Shown here in pieces: positions 1-8,483 of a stretch of DNA of 41,836 nt. Position 1 is the first letter of the stretch; every line of letters starts with the position of its first letter. The stretch is from Nonomuraea solani (lineage in GTDB: Bacteria > Actinomycetota > Actinomycetes > Streptosporangiales > Streptosporangiaceae). Where the stretch lies: NCBI RefSeq assembly GCF_900108335.1, contig NZ_FNVT01000028.1, positions 76,719 to 118,554 on the forward strand, written 5' to 3'. The notes beneath the pieces were generated by a model. It saw only the letters and a program-made list of their open reading frames with translations. It ran no database searches and was not told where the DNA came from. Made by a program: the position numbers and the translations under genes.

Positions 1-119
1 TGGTCAACGGCACCCTGGCCGAGCTCAAGCAACTGCTCCCGCCCGCCAAGGTCGAATACGTCGAAAAGCAGCCGACCCTCGAAGACGTCTTCCTCACCCT
101 CGTCGGCACCAAGGCTTAA
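1..119 (+). CDS. ABC transporter ATP-binding protein, DrrA-like, C-terminal end only
   Basis: Only the last 38 residues lie in the window, read in the frame starting at base 3 and ending at TAA 117-119. The tail, with its LEDVFLTLVGTKA ending, matches the C-terminal signature of the DrrA/daunorubicin-resistance class of ABC ATPases, where L-D-DVF-L is conserved. An ABC-2 permease starts 9 bases after the stop, so the two very likely form one exporter of the DrrAB type. The nucleotide-binding motifs lie outside the window, so the family call rests on the tail and the neighbour. Confidence 0.8.
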   Translation, partial: VNGTLAELKQLLPPAKVEYVEKQPTLEDVFLTLVGTKA

Positions 120-128
120 GGAATCACG

Positions 129-890
129 ATGAGCAAGCATTTCTTCGGTGACACCACCGTTCTGTTAGGACGATCGCTGCGCCACATCATCCGCAGCCCG
201 GACACCATCATCACGACCGCGGTCATGCCGATCGCCATGATGCTGCTGTTCGTCTACGTGTTCGGCGGCGCGATCAACACCGGGTCCGAGTCGTATGTGA
301 GCTACATGCTGCCCGGCATCCTGCTCATCACGATCGCCTCGGGCATCGCCTACACCGCGTACCGGCTGTTCGTGGACATGAAGGGCGGCATCTTCGAACG
401 CTTCCAGTCCATGCCGATCGCCCGCTCGTCCGTGCTGTGGGCGCACGTGCTGACCTCGCTGGTCGCCAACCTCATCTCGCTCGTGGTCGTCGCGCTGGTC
501 GCCCTGCTCATAGGTTTCCGCTCCGGGGCGGGGCCGCTGGCGTGGCTCGCGGTCGCCGGCATCCTCATGCTGTTCACCCTGGCGCTGACCTGGATCGCCG
601 TCATCCCCGGTCTCACGGCCAAGACCATGGAGGGCGCGAGCGCGTTCTCCTACCCGCTCATGTTCCTGCCGTTCCTCAGCTCGGCGTTCGTGCCGACCGA
701 CACCATGCCGGGGCCGCTGCGCGTCTTCGCCGAGAACCAGCCGGTGACCTCCATCGTCAACGCCATTCGCGCCCTGTTCACCGAGCAGCCGGTCGGCACC
801 GACCTCTGGATCGCGCTGGCCTGGTGCGTCGGGATCATCGTCGTCGCGTACGCCCTCGCCATGAACACCTACCGCCGCAAGATCTCCTAA
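129..890 (+). CDS. ABC-2 type transporter permease, DrrB-like
   Basis: This is a 253-residue integral membrane protein with about six hydrophobic segments and the ABC-2 membrane arrangement, including a GSESYVSYMLPGIL region, KGGIFERFQSMPI in the cytoplasmic loop and a late SAFVPTDTMPGPLR element typical of DrrB. It should form the membrane channel of an exporter with the ATPase whose gene ends 9 bases upstream. AAGGA precedes the ATG at good spacing. The P450 gene begins 9 bases after its stop, so exporter and P450 are probably co-transcribed. The substrate cannot be read from the sequence; drugs and hydrophobic metabolites are usual for this family. Confidence 0.9.
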   Translation: MSKHFFGDTTVLLGRSLRHIIRSPDTIITTAVMPIAMMLLFVYVFGGAINTGSESYVSYMLPGILLITIASGIAYTAYRLFVDMKGGIFERFQSMPIARSSVLWAHVLTSLVANLISLVVVALVALLIGFRSGAGPLAWLAVAGILMLFTLALTWIAVIPGLTAKTMEGASAFSYPLMFLPFLSSAFVPTDTMPGPLRVFAENQPVTSIVNAIRALFTEQPVGTDLWIALAWCVGIIVVAYALAMNTYRRKIS

Positions 891-899
891 GGGAACACC

Positions 900-2093
900 A
901 TGGAATTCACCACGCTGCCCACCGCGCGCCGGCCCGGCTGCCCCTTCGACCCGCCGGCCGAGCTGATCGAAGCCCGCGAACACGGCCCCATCAGCCGTTT
1001 TCCGTTCCCCGACGGGCACGAGGGCTGGATGGTCACCGGCTACGACCTGATCCGGTCGATCCTGGCCGACCCGCGCTTCAGCTCCCGCAAGGAGCTCATG
1101 AACCACCACCCGCTGATGGACCTCAGCGAGATCGAGATCCCGCCGGCGCCGCCCGGCGAGTTCCTGCTCATGGACGACCCGCGGCACAGCCGCTACCGCA
1201 AGCCGCTGGTCGGCAAGTTCACCGTCCGCCGCATGCGGCTGCTCACCGAGCGGGTCGAGCAGGTCACCGCCGAGCACCTGGACGCCATGGAGAAGGCGGG
1301 AACGTCGGCTGACCTGGTGACCGCGTTCGCCAAGCCCATCCCCGCCGTCATCATCTGTGAGCTGCTCGGGGTGCCGTACGAGGACCGGGACCGCTTCCAG
1401 GAGAACATCGACAAGTTCCTCGGCGGCGAGGTCGGCGACGAGGAGCTGATCGCGGCCTACCTCGCGACCCAGCAGTACCTCGCCGAGCTGGTGGCCGCCA
1501 AGCGCGCCAATCCCACCGACGACGTGCTCTCCGACCTGCTCGACAGCGATCTCACCGACGAGGAGCTGAAGGGCATGGCCCTGATCCTGCTGTCGGCCGG
1601 TTTCGACACCACCGCCAACATGCTCGCCCTGGGCACCTTCGCGCTGCTGCGGAACCCGGAGCAACTGGCCGCGCTGCGCGCCGACCCCACGCTCACCGAC
1701 GGAGCCGTGGAGGAGCTGCTGAGATATCTGACCGTCGCCAAGACCTCCTTCCGTACGGCGCTGGAGGACGTCGAGGTGGGCGGCCACACCATCAAGGCCG
1801 GTGCGATGATCTTCCTGTCGCTCTCCACCGCCAACCGCGACCCCGAGCGCTTCACCAACCCCCACACCCTCGACATCCAGCGTCAGGAGGGCGGTCACCT
1901 GGCCTTCAGCCACGGCATCCACCAGTGCCTGGGCCAGCAGCTCGCCCGCGTCGAGCTGCGCGTCGCGCTCCCCGCCCTGCTCGACCGCTTCCCGACGCTG
2001 CGCCTGGCCGTACCGGCCGACGAGGTCAGCCTGCGCCCGGAGACCGCCGACATCTACGGTGTCAAGAGCCTCCCGGTCACCTGGGACGCCTGA
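900..2093 (+). CDS. cytochrome P450
   Basis: A 397-residue soluble bacterial P450. Visible hallmarks are the I-helix oxygen-activation motif AGFDTT (about residue 233), the K-helix ExxR motif in EELLRYL (about residue 272) and the heme-binding loop FSHGIHQCLG, with the heme-ligand cysteine at residue 343. Such enzymes need external ferredoxin and reductase, and none is encoded nearby. The ATG follows AAGGGA and lies 9 bases after the DrrB-like permease, suggesting one operon in which an exported or detoxified small molecule is oxidised. The substrate is unknown. Length and motif order are normal for actinomycete class I P450s. Confidence 0.95.
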   Translation: MEFTTLPTARRPGCPFDPPAELIEAREHGPISRFPFPDGHEGWMVTGYDLIRSILADPRFSSRKELMNHHPLMDLSEIEIPPAPPGEFLLMDDPRHSRYRKPLVGKFTVRRMRLLTERVEQVTAEHLDAMEKAGTSADLVTAFAKPIPAVIICELLGVPYEDRDRFQENIDKFLGGEVGDEELIAAYLATQQYLAELVAAKRANPTDDVLSDLLDSDLTDEELKGMALILLSAGFDTTANMLALGTFALLRNPEQLAALRADPTLTDGAVEELLRYLTVAKTSFRTALEDVEVGGHTIKAGAMIFLSLSTANRDPERFTNPHTLDIQRQEGGHLAFSHGIHQCLGQQLARVELRVALPALLDRFPTLRLAVPADEVSLRPETADIYGVKSLPVTWDA

Positions 2094-2156
2094 CCGCGAC
2101 CGTCTCGGATGTGTCACGAGGGTGTCAAACGGCACATCAAAGATCACACTGGTCGC

Positions 2157-5100
2157 ATGATCGAATCGCGCACCGCCGTCTTATCCCGGCCATGGCGGCT
2201 ACCCCTGATGGCACTCACCCTCCTGCTCACGATGCTCGTCTCCGTTCCCGAGGCTGCGGCCGCCCGGGTCGACGACCCGGCCGCCCAGGCCCTCGACCGG
2301 TTGATCGGGACGGCGCGCGCCGAGCAGGTCACCCTGCGCGCGATCGACAGGGGCACGGGACGGGACCGTTTCGAGGTGTCGGCCGAGAACGGCCGCCTCG
2401 TCGTCGCCGGTACGACGCCCGCCGTGCGACTGACCGGCTTCGGCTACTACCTGCGCCACGTGGCCCACGCCGACATCTCGATCAACGGCTCCCAGACCGA
2501 CTTGCCGGAGCGGCTTCCGCTCCCCGCGGCGCCCATCGCCAAGGACTCCTCGGTGGATCACCGCTTCGCGCTCAACGACACCAACCAGGGGTACGCGGGG
2601 CCGTACCTGAGCTGGGAGGAATGGCAGCGACGGATCGACGTCATGGCGCTGCACGGCATCAACGAGGTGCTCGTCTACGAGGGCCAGGAGGCGGTCTACC
2701 AGCGCACGTTCACCCAGTTCGGCTACTCGGACCAGGAGATGCGCGCCTGGATCCCGCAGCCGGGCCACCAGGCGTGGTGGCTGCTGCAGAACATGTGCTG
2801 CACCGACGGCCCGGTCTCCCAGCAGCTCATCGACCAGCGGGTCGAGCTCGGCCGCAAGATGACCGACCGTCTGCGTTCGCTCGGCATGGTGCCCGTGCTG
2901 CCCGGCTACTTCGGCACCGTGCCCGCCGACTTCAAGTCCCGTAACCCGACGGCCAACACGGTCGCGCAGGGCACCTGGAACAAGCTGGCCCGCCCCCACT
3001 GGCTCGACCCGACGAACGCCGTGTTCGCGCGCGTCGCGGCCAGGTTCTACCAGGTGCAGACCGAACTGTTCGGCGACAGCACGATGTACAAGATGGACCT
3101 GCTGCACGAGGGCGGCACCGCCGGGACGGTCGACGTCGCCAAGGCCTCGCAGGCCGTGCAGCGGGCCCTGAACACCGCCCACCCGCAGGCGCTGTGGACG
3201 ATCCTGGGCTGGCAGAAGAACCCGCTGCCGGCGACGCTGCAGGCGATCGACCGCGGCAAGATGTTCATCGTCGACGGCATCAGCGAGGAGCCCGGCATCA
3301 CCGACCGGGACAAGGACTTCCTCGGCACCGGCTACGCGTTCGGCACCATCTGGAACTTCGGCGGCCATTTCAACCTCGGCGCCCGGCTGACGGTGTGGAA
3401 CGAGAAGTTCCACGCCTGGCGCGCCAAGGCCGGGACGGCGATGAACGGCATCGCGCTGATGCCCGAGGCCATCGACAACAACCCGGCCGCGGTCGCGTTC
3501 TTCGCCGACATGCCGTGGCAGGACGGCCCCGCCGACATGCGCGCCTGGTTCGACGACTACGCCACCGCCCGGTACGGCGGCGACGATCCGCACGCCAAGG
3601 CGGCCTGGCGCGTTCTGCTCGACACCGTCTACAGCTGGCCGGCCGGCGCCGACAGCCGGCACGTGACCGGCCTGTACGACGACGAACCCGGCCTGGCGAA
3701 CACCGGCTACCCGCTGCCGTACGACATCGCCGCCTTCGACAAGGCGCTCGACGAGCTGCTCCAGGTTGACCAGAGCCTGCGCGGCTCCGGCGCCTACCGC
3801 TACGACCTCGTGGACGTCGCGCGGCAGGTGATGGCCAACCACAGCCGGCTGCTGCTGCCCAAGATCCGCGCCGCGTACCACGCCAAGGACATCGGCCGTT
3901 TCGAGCGCCTCACCGGCCAGTGGGCGGACTGGACGCGACTGCTGGACCGGCTGCTCGGCACCGACCCGAACTTCCTGCTCGGCGCCTGGCAGGCCGAAGC
4001 CCACCGGCAGGCCGCCACCCCGGCCGAGGCGGCGACCCTGGACTACAACCTGAAGTCGCTGGTCACGCTCTGGGCCACCGGCACCGACCTGCAGGACTAT
4101 GCCCGCAGGGAGATGAACGGCCTCGTCGGGCAGTATTACGCCAAGCGGTGGGAGCTGTTCTTCGACAGCCTGGCGGCCGCGCTGCGCTCGGGCAAGGAAT
4201 ATCCCCAGCCGATCGACTGGCAGGCCGTCGCCCAGGACTGGTCCAAGGCAGGCACCGAGCTGGCCGCGGAGCCCAGCGGCGACGCCTACGCCGAGGCGAG
4301 CCGGGTGGCCCGGCTGCCGTACGGTTCGGTGAGCGTCGGAGTCGACCACAAGGGCGTCAAGCCGGGCGGCACGGTGAAGGTCACCGCCACGTTCACCAAC
4401 GACAACACCCTGCGGCCCGCCGACCAGGTCGCGCTCCGGCTCGACGCCCCGGAGGGCTACCAGGTGGCGCCCACCTCCCCGACCGGCAGCGACCAGGTGG
4501 CCGCGCGCGGCACGTTCTCGGCGACCTGGACGGTAACCGTTCCGGCCGGTCAGACCCCGGGTCACACACCGGCGCTGGACGTCACCGCCTCCTGGGGGGC
4601 CGGCGACGTTTCACAGGACAGTGCCTCCGTGAGCCTGCTGATCGCCGGCGCCGCCCCCGCGTCGTACAAGACCATGACCAGCACGCGGGCCGAGTTCGCC
4701 CCCGTCAGCGGCGGCGTCGCGATCGCGGCGGGTGGCGCGGACCTGTGGCGGGCGACCAACGAGCTGGCCACCGCCTACCGCAAGGACGCCCTGGCCAACG
4801 CCCGGCAGCTCACCAGCACGGTGCGGCGGCAGGACGGCGCGGCCGACTGGACCCGGGCCGGGCTGGTGGTGAGCAACAACCTGGCCGCCACCGGGTCCGC
4901 CGGTTACGCGAACATCGCCGTCACCCCTGGGCGCGGCTGCGTCTTCGGCTGGGATTCCGACAGTGACGGGCAGCTCGACTCCTACAGCGAGGTGGGAGGG
5001 TTCACCCCGCCCGTACGGGTGCGCATCGGCAAGTCCGGCGACCGGCTCACCGGCTCCTGCAGCGGCGACGGCAAGAACTGGTCGGTGGTCGGGTCGGCCC

Positions 5101-5645
5101 GCGTGCCCGGCGCGGAGGCCACGCTCGACGCCGGCCTGTTCCTCAGCGCGGCCAACCGCCACACCGGCCAGGAGGCGATCGCGATGCTGACCGATCCGGT
5201 GGCGGCCCCGTCGACCGCCCGCGACAGCACGGGTGACACGCTGCGCAGTCTCCGCAAGCCGGTCAAGGCGCTGAGCTGGGAACCGAACCGGAACCCGGAA
5301 CACGCGGTCGACGGCGACCGGGACAACTCACCGTACTTCGCCAGCCAGATGGACTGGGGCGCCACCTGGTGGCAGGTCGACCTGGGAGCGGTCAACAACC
5401 TCTCACGCGTCAACGTGCGCAACTACGTCGCCGGCGAGCGGTACTACGAGTACCGGCTGGAGGGCAGCCTCGACGGCACCACCTGGTACACCATCGGCGG
5501 CCGCCGCGGCACCCAGCCCGCGACCGACGCGGGGGACACGCTGAACATGGAGGCCAAGGCTCGGTATGTGAGGGTCCTGGGCACGTACAACAACGCGAAC
5601 CTGGCGTTCCACCTCACCGAGGTCAGTGTGTACGGCAAGCAATGA
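2157..5645 (+). CDS. secreted alpha-N-acetylglucosaminidase, GH89, with C-terminal discoidin-type domain
   Basis: The start is placed at 2157 because the following residues give a clear signal peptide (basic MIESRTAVLSRPWR, hydrophobic core, AAAA cleavage region); an in-frame ATG 48 bases upstream would spoil it. The mature protein resembles the NAGLU/GH89 family: NDTNQGYAGPYLSWEEWQRRID and NEVLVYEGQEAVY are family landmarks, and the two catalytic glutamates fit E318 (LLHEGG) and E437 (MPEAID), spaced 119 residues apart as in this family. After the catalytic part come a NEW3-like beta domain (about 722-825), a laminin-like region (about 835-1014) and an F5/8 type C domain (about 1030-1161). 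It should release terminal alpha-GlcNAc from host or microbial glycans outside the cell. Total 1162 residues. Confidence 0.9.
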   Translation: MIESRTAVLSRPWRLPLMALTLLLTMLVSVPEAAAARVDDPAAQALDRLIGTARAEQVTLRAIDRGTGRDRFEVSAENGRLVVAGTTPAVRLTGFGYYLRHVAHADISINGSQTDLPERLPLPAAPIAKDSSVDHRFALNDTNQGYAGPYLSWEEWQRRIDVMALHGINEVLVYEGQEAVYQRTFTQFGYSDQEMRAWIPQPGHQAWWLLQNMCCTDGPVSQQLIDQRVELGRKMTDRLRSLGMVPVLPGYFGTVPADFKSRNPTANTVAQGTWNKLARPHWLDPTNAVFARVAARFYQVQTELFGDSTMYKMDLLHEGGTAGTVDVAKASQAVQRALNTAHPQALWTILGWQKNPLPATLQAIDRGKMFIVDGISEEPGITDRDKDFLGTGYAFGTIWNFGGHFNLGARLTVWNEKFHAWRAKAGTAMNGIALMPEAIDNNPAAVAFFADMPWQDGPADMRAWFDDYATARYGGDDPHAKAAWRVLLDTVYSWPAGADSRHVTGLYDDEPGLANTGYPLPYDIAAFDKALDELLQVDQSLRGSGAYRYDLVDVARQVMANHSRLLLPKIRAAYHAKDIGRFERLTGQWADWTRLLDRLLGTDPNFLLGAWQAEAHRQAATPAEAATLDYNLKSLVTLWATGTDLQDYARREMNGLVGQYYAKRWELFFDSLAAALRSGKEYPQPIDWQAVAQDWSKAGTELAAEPSGDAYAEASRVARLPYGSVSVGVDHKGVKPGGTVKVTATFTNDNTLRPADQVALRLDAPEGYQVAPTSPTGSDQVAARGTFSATWTVTVPAGQTPGHTPALDVTASWGAGDVSQDSASVSLLIAGAAPASYKTMTSTRAEFAPVSGGVAIAAGGADLWRATNELATAYRKDALANARQLTSTVRRQDGAADWTRAGLVVSNNLAATGSAGYANIAVTPGRGCVFGWDSDSDGQLDSYSEVGGFTPPVRVRIGKSGDRLTGSCSGDGKNWSVVGSARVPGAEATLDAGLFLSAANRHTGQEAIAMLTDPVAAPSTARDSTGDTLRSLRKPVKALSWEPNRNPEHAVDGDRDNSPYFASQMDWGATWWQVDLGAVNNLSRVNVRNYVAGERYYEYRLEGSLDGTTWYTIGGRRGTQPATDAGDTLNMEAKARYVRVLGTYNNANLAFHLTEVSVYGKQ

Positions 5646-5653
5646 ACCGTGTT

Positions 5654-5685
5654 CTTCCCCCGGAACCGCCCGGTTCCGGGGGAAG
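5654..5685 (+). terminator. stem-loop terminator after the GH89 gene
   Basis: A perfect 14-bp inverted repeat, arms CTTCCCCCGGAACC and GGTTCCGGGGGAAG, separated by the tetraloop GCCC, starts 9 bases after the GH89 stop codon. No T-run follows, which is common for actinomycete terminators. Confidence 0.85.
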
Positions 5686-5727
5686 TCATGGCAAGATCAT
5701 CCCCCAGACGTGGTGAAAGGGGCCGGC

Positions 5728-7125
5728 ATGCGGATGCTCGTCGCGGGGGCGATCGTCGTCTCATCGCTCGGAGGTGGGCCCGCCGCGGCGGAGGCGGACC
5801 CGGCCTGCGCGGGCGGCATGCTGAACGCCGTCACCGACGCGGGCGCGAAGGGCGACGGGCAGAGCGACGACACCGCCAGCGTGCAGAACGCGATCACCAC
5901 GGCGTACGCCTCGGGACGCTGTGTCTACCTGCCGCGCGGGGTCTACCGGATCACCGGCGGCCTCGACTGGAGCAGGCCCGCCTCGATCGTCGGCGACCCC
6001 GGCGCGCCCGCGATCCTGCGCAGCCCGGCGAACGCGGCGCTGGCCGACACCGTGTACGCCAACCGCTGGGACCGTACGCCGGTGCTGGACAACGTGGTGT
6101 TCGACGGGTTACGCGTGGACGTCAACGGCCCCTACAAGAGCGGGCCGGTGATCCGGCGCAGCGTGTTCGTCAACCGGCTCGGCGAGGGCGAGACGCCCGC
6201 CGGCGGCGACCAGCAGACCACGACCCCGGCGCAGGTCGCCGTCGCGCTCACCAACGTGCGCGGCGCGCAGGTGCTCGACTCGGTGTTCCTGTCGGACCGG
6301 CGCGTGGACGGCGGCGCCCCGCTGTTCACCTACCGCACCCAGGACCTCACCGTCAGCGGCAACATCCTGGGCGCGGACCTGTCGTCGCTGTCCTGGCTGA
6401 GCGCGTGGGCCGGCCGCGGCTCCTGGAGCCAGGACCCCGCCGCCCGCCTCACCGAGGTGCGCGCCCGCACCGGCCTGCCCGCCGCCCTCGGGCACCTCCA
6501 GCGGGGCATCAGCCTGAAACTGGACGTCAACGCCACCGTCTCCGGCAACGTCGTCAACCGCGACCCGCGCAGCCAGGCCAAGAGCGACCACGCCGTGTAC
6601 GCCTGGGGCTTCAGCGGCCTGCGGGTCACCGGCAACTGGACGCGCGGCTGGCCGCAGGACGCCAGGGGCGGGCTCAAGGTGCGCAACGGCACCGGCGCGA
6701 CCATCGCCGGCAACCTGCTGAACGGCACGGCGGTGCTGCTCTACACCTACGACGTGACCAACGCCCCCAAGGTCTTCCAGGACGTCGTCGTCTGCGGCAA
6801 CGTCTACGACATTCGCGGCCACACCCCCGCCGCGGACCACAGCGGGATCATGTACTGGCGCAACTTCCCCGGCACGGGGGCCGAGCTGGCGATCGCCGTC
6901 TTCGGCAACCGCTTCCTCGACCCGCGGGCGGGCGCGGCGGGCCGCCCAGACATCTCCCAGGTCGCCGGTGACGCCGCGGCCTTCACCGCCTCCGGCAACA
7001 CCTACGCCGACGGCCGCGCCGTCCCCGTCTCCGGCATGCGCGAGGCCGCGCCCACCGCCGCCCAGCGCGCCCGCTGCGCCGGCGCCACCGTCCCGGCGCT
7101 CTCCATCCCCGGCTATCAGGGCTGA
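5728..7125 (+). CDS. secreted right-handed beta-helix (pectate-lyase superfamily) protein
   Basis: The ATG at 5728 follows GAAAGGGG and opens a typical signal peptide ending near PAAAEA, giving 465 residues; a longer in-frame ORF would read through the upstream terminator and is rejected. The mature N-terminus carries the Pectate_lyase_3-type element DAGAKGDGQSDDTASVQNAI followed by CVYLPRGVYRI, then repeated short beta-strand motifs such as VSGNVVNR, VTGNWTRG and IAGNLLNG, as expected of a parallel beta-helix. Proteins of this fold cleave or bind polysaccharides; catalytic residues cannot be assigned here. It may act with the preceding GH89 enzyme on an extracellular glycan. Its 3' end overlaps the convergent monooxygenase gene by 10 bases. 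Confidence 0.8.
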   Translation: MRMLVAGAIVVSSLGGGPAAAEADPACAGGMLNAVTDAGAKGDGQSDDTASVQNAITTAYASGRCVYLPRGVYRITGGLDWSRPASIVGDPGAPAILRSPANAALADTVYANRWDRTPVLDNVVFDGLRVDVNGPYKSGPVIRRSVFVNRLGEGETPAGGDQQTTTPAQVAVALTNVRGAQVLDSVFLSDRRVDGGAPLFTYRTQDLTVSGNILGADLSSLSWLSAWAGRGSWSQDPAARLTEVRARTGLPAALGHLQRGISLKLDVNATVSGNVVNRDPRSQAKSDHAVYAWGFSGLRVTGNWTRGWPQDARGGLKVRNGTGATIAGNLLNGTAVLLYTYDVTNAPKVFQDVVVCGNVYDIRGHTPAADHSGIMYWRNFPGTGAELAIAVFGNRFLDPRAGAAGRPDISQVAGDAAAFTASGNTYADGRAVPVSGMREAAPTAAQRARCAGATVPALSIPGYQG

Positions 7126-8483
7126 CGACGGTGGGCGGCGCCCGGGTGGGTGGCGGGGAGGCGGTGGACGCCCGGCCCGAGGAGGCGTTCGCGCAACGTC
7201 GAGTCCTCGTACGACGTGCGGTAGCGGCCACGGCGCTGCAGCTCGGGCACGACCAGCTCGATGAAGTCCTCGGCGGTGCCCGGTGACAGGTACTGCATGA
7301 GGTTGAAGCCGGTGGCGCCGGTCTCGTCGGCCCAGCGCTCGATCTCGTCCGCCACGCGCTCGGGTGTGCCGGCCACGAAGAACGGGCCGCCCTGGCCGAC
7401 CCGGCCGACGGAGTCGAGCACGTCACGCACCCGCAGCCCCCGGCCGGCCAGCGGGCGAATGGCGCGCTCGGTGAAGTCACCGCCGCGCGCCACGATGTCG
7501 TCGATCAGCTCGCCGGGGTCGTAGGCGGCCAGGTCGATGCCGCTCCCCCGCTGCGCCAGGAAGCCTTCTGGCCGGATGTGCCGCTGCAGGTCGGCGAGCT
7601 TGGCGTCCACTTCGAACTGGGTCCGCGCCACGATCACCGACGCGCTGGGGAAGAACGTGATGTGCTCCGGGTTCCGCCCGTACGCGGCGGCGCGGCGCCG
7701 GGTGTCGGCGATGTCCTCGCGCACCGCCTCCAGCGAGAACGCGCCGGTGAAGACCGCCTCGGCGTGCCTGGCCGCGAACTCCTTGCCCCGCTCGGAGTTG
7801 CCCGCCTGGTAGATGACGGGCGTGCGCTGCGGCGACGGCTCCGACAGGTGCGGCCCGGCGACCCTGAAGTGCTTGCCGACGTGGTCGATGGGGTGCACCT
7901 TGGCGGGGTCGGTGTAGACGTGGCGGTCCCGGTCGCGGAGCACGGCGCCGTCCTCCCAGCTCCCCTCCCACAGCTTGTAGAGCACTTCTAGATACTCCTC
8001 GGCGATCTCGTACCGCCGGTCGTGCTCGATCTCGTCGTCCAGCCCGAAGTTGCGGGCGGCGCTGCGCAGGTAGGAGGTGACGACGTTCCAGGCGACCCGG
8101 CCCTTGGTGAGGTGGTCGAGGGTGGACATGCGGCGGGCGTGCGCGAACGGCGGCTCGTACGTGGTGGAGAACGTCACCGCGAACCCCAGGTGCCGGGTCA
8201 CGGCCGCCATGGCGGGCACCACGAGCAGCGGGTCGTTGGCCGGGATCTGCACGGCCTCGCGGATCGCGGTCTCGGGACCACCCCGGAAGCGGTCGTAGGC
8301 GCCGACCACGTCGGCCAGGAAGACGGCGTCGAACAGGCCGCGTTCGAGCAGTTTCGCCAGGTCGGTCCAGTAGTCCAGGTCGGTGTAGCGGTGGCGGTTG
8401 TTGGCGGGGTGCGTCCACAGGCCGTGCTGGATGTGTCCGACGCAGTTCATCTCGAACAGGTTGAAGTGGATGATGCCGCTCAT
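7116..8483 (-). CDS. FMN-dependent monooxygenase, NtaA/SnaA/DszA family
   Basis: A 455-residue luciferase-like TIM-barrel monooxygenase. Family landmarks are GLFDAVFLAD, the STLDHLTKGRVAWNVVTS segment, ARNFG followed by EHDRRYE, and PVIYQAGNSERGKEFAARHAEAVF, in the order seen in DszA (dibenzothiophene sulfone monooxygenase) and NtaA. It should use FMNH2 from a separate reductase and O2 to cleave a C-S or C-N bond. It is the last gene of the minus-strand sulfur operon: its ATG overlaps the stop of the SfnB-like gene as ATGA, with AGGAG at correct spacing. Context favours a sulfone- or organosulfur-type substrate, but the exact one is unknown. Confidence 0.9.
   Translation of the reverse strand: MSGIIHFNLFEMNCVGHIQHGLWTHPANNRHRYTDLDYWTDLAKLLERGLFDAVFLADVVGAYDRFRGGPETAIREAVQIPANDPLLVVPAMAAVTRHLGFAVTFSTTYEPPFAHARRMSTLDHLTKGRVAWNVVTSYLRSAARNFGLDDEIEHDRRYEIAEEYLEVLYKLWEGSWEDGAVLRDRDRHVYTDPAKVHPIDHVGKHFRVAGPHLSEPSPQRTPVIYQAGNSERGKEFAARHAEAVFTGAFSLEAVREDIADTRRRAAAYGRNPEHITFFPSASVIVARTQFEVDAKLADLQRHIRPEGFLAQRGSGIDLAAYDPGELIDDIVARGGDFTERAIRPLAGRGLRVRDVLDSVGRVGQGGPFFVAGTPERVADEIERWADETGATGFNLMQYLSPGTAEDFIELVVPELQRRGRYRTSYEDSTLRERLLGPGVHRLPATHPGAAHRRQP

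Noticed and set aside
165..2147. 660-codon minus-strand open frame over the permease and P450 genes
   Set aside because: Antisense shadow of high-GC coding sequence; Gly/Arg/Glu/Val-rich without domain features, while the plus strand encodes clear families.
2199..4565. 788-codon minus-strand open frame under the GH89 gene
   Set aside because: Shadow of the GH89 gene with no recognisable domain or ribosome-binding site.
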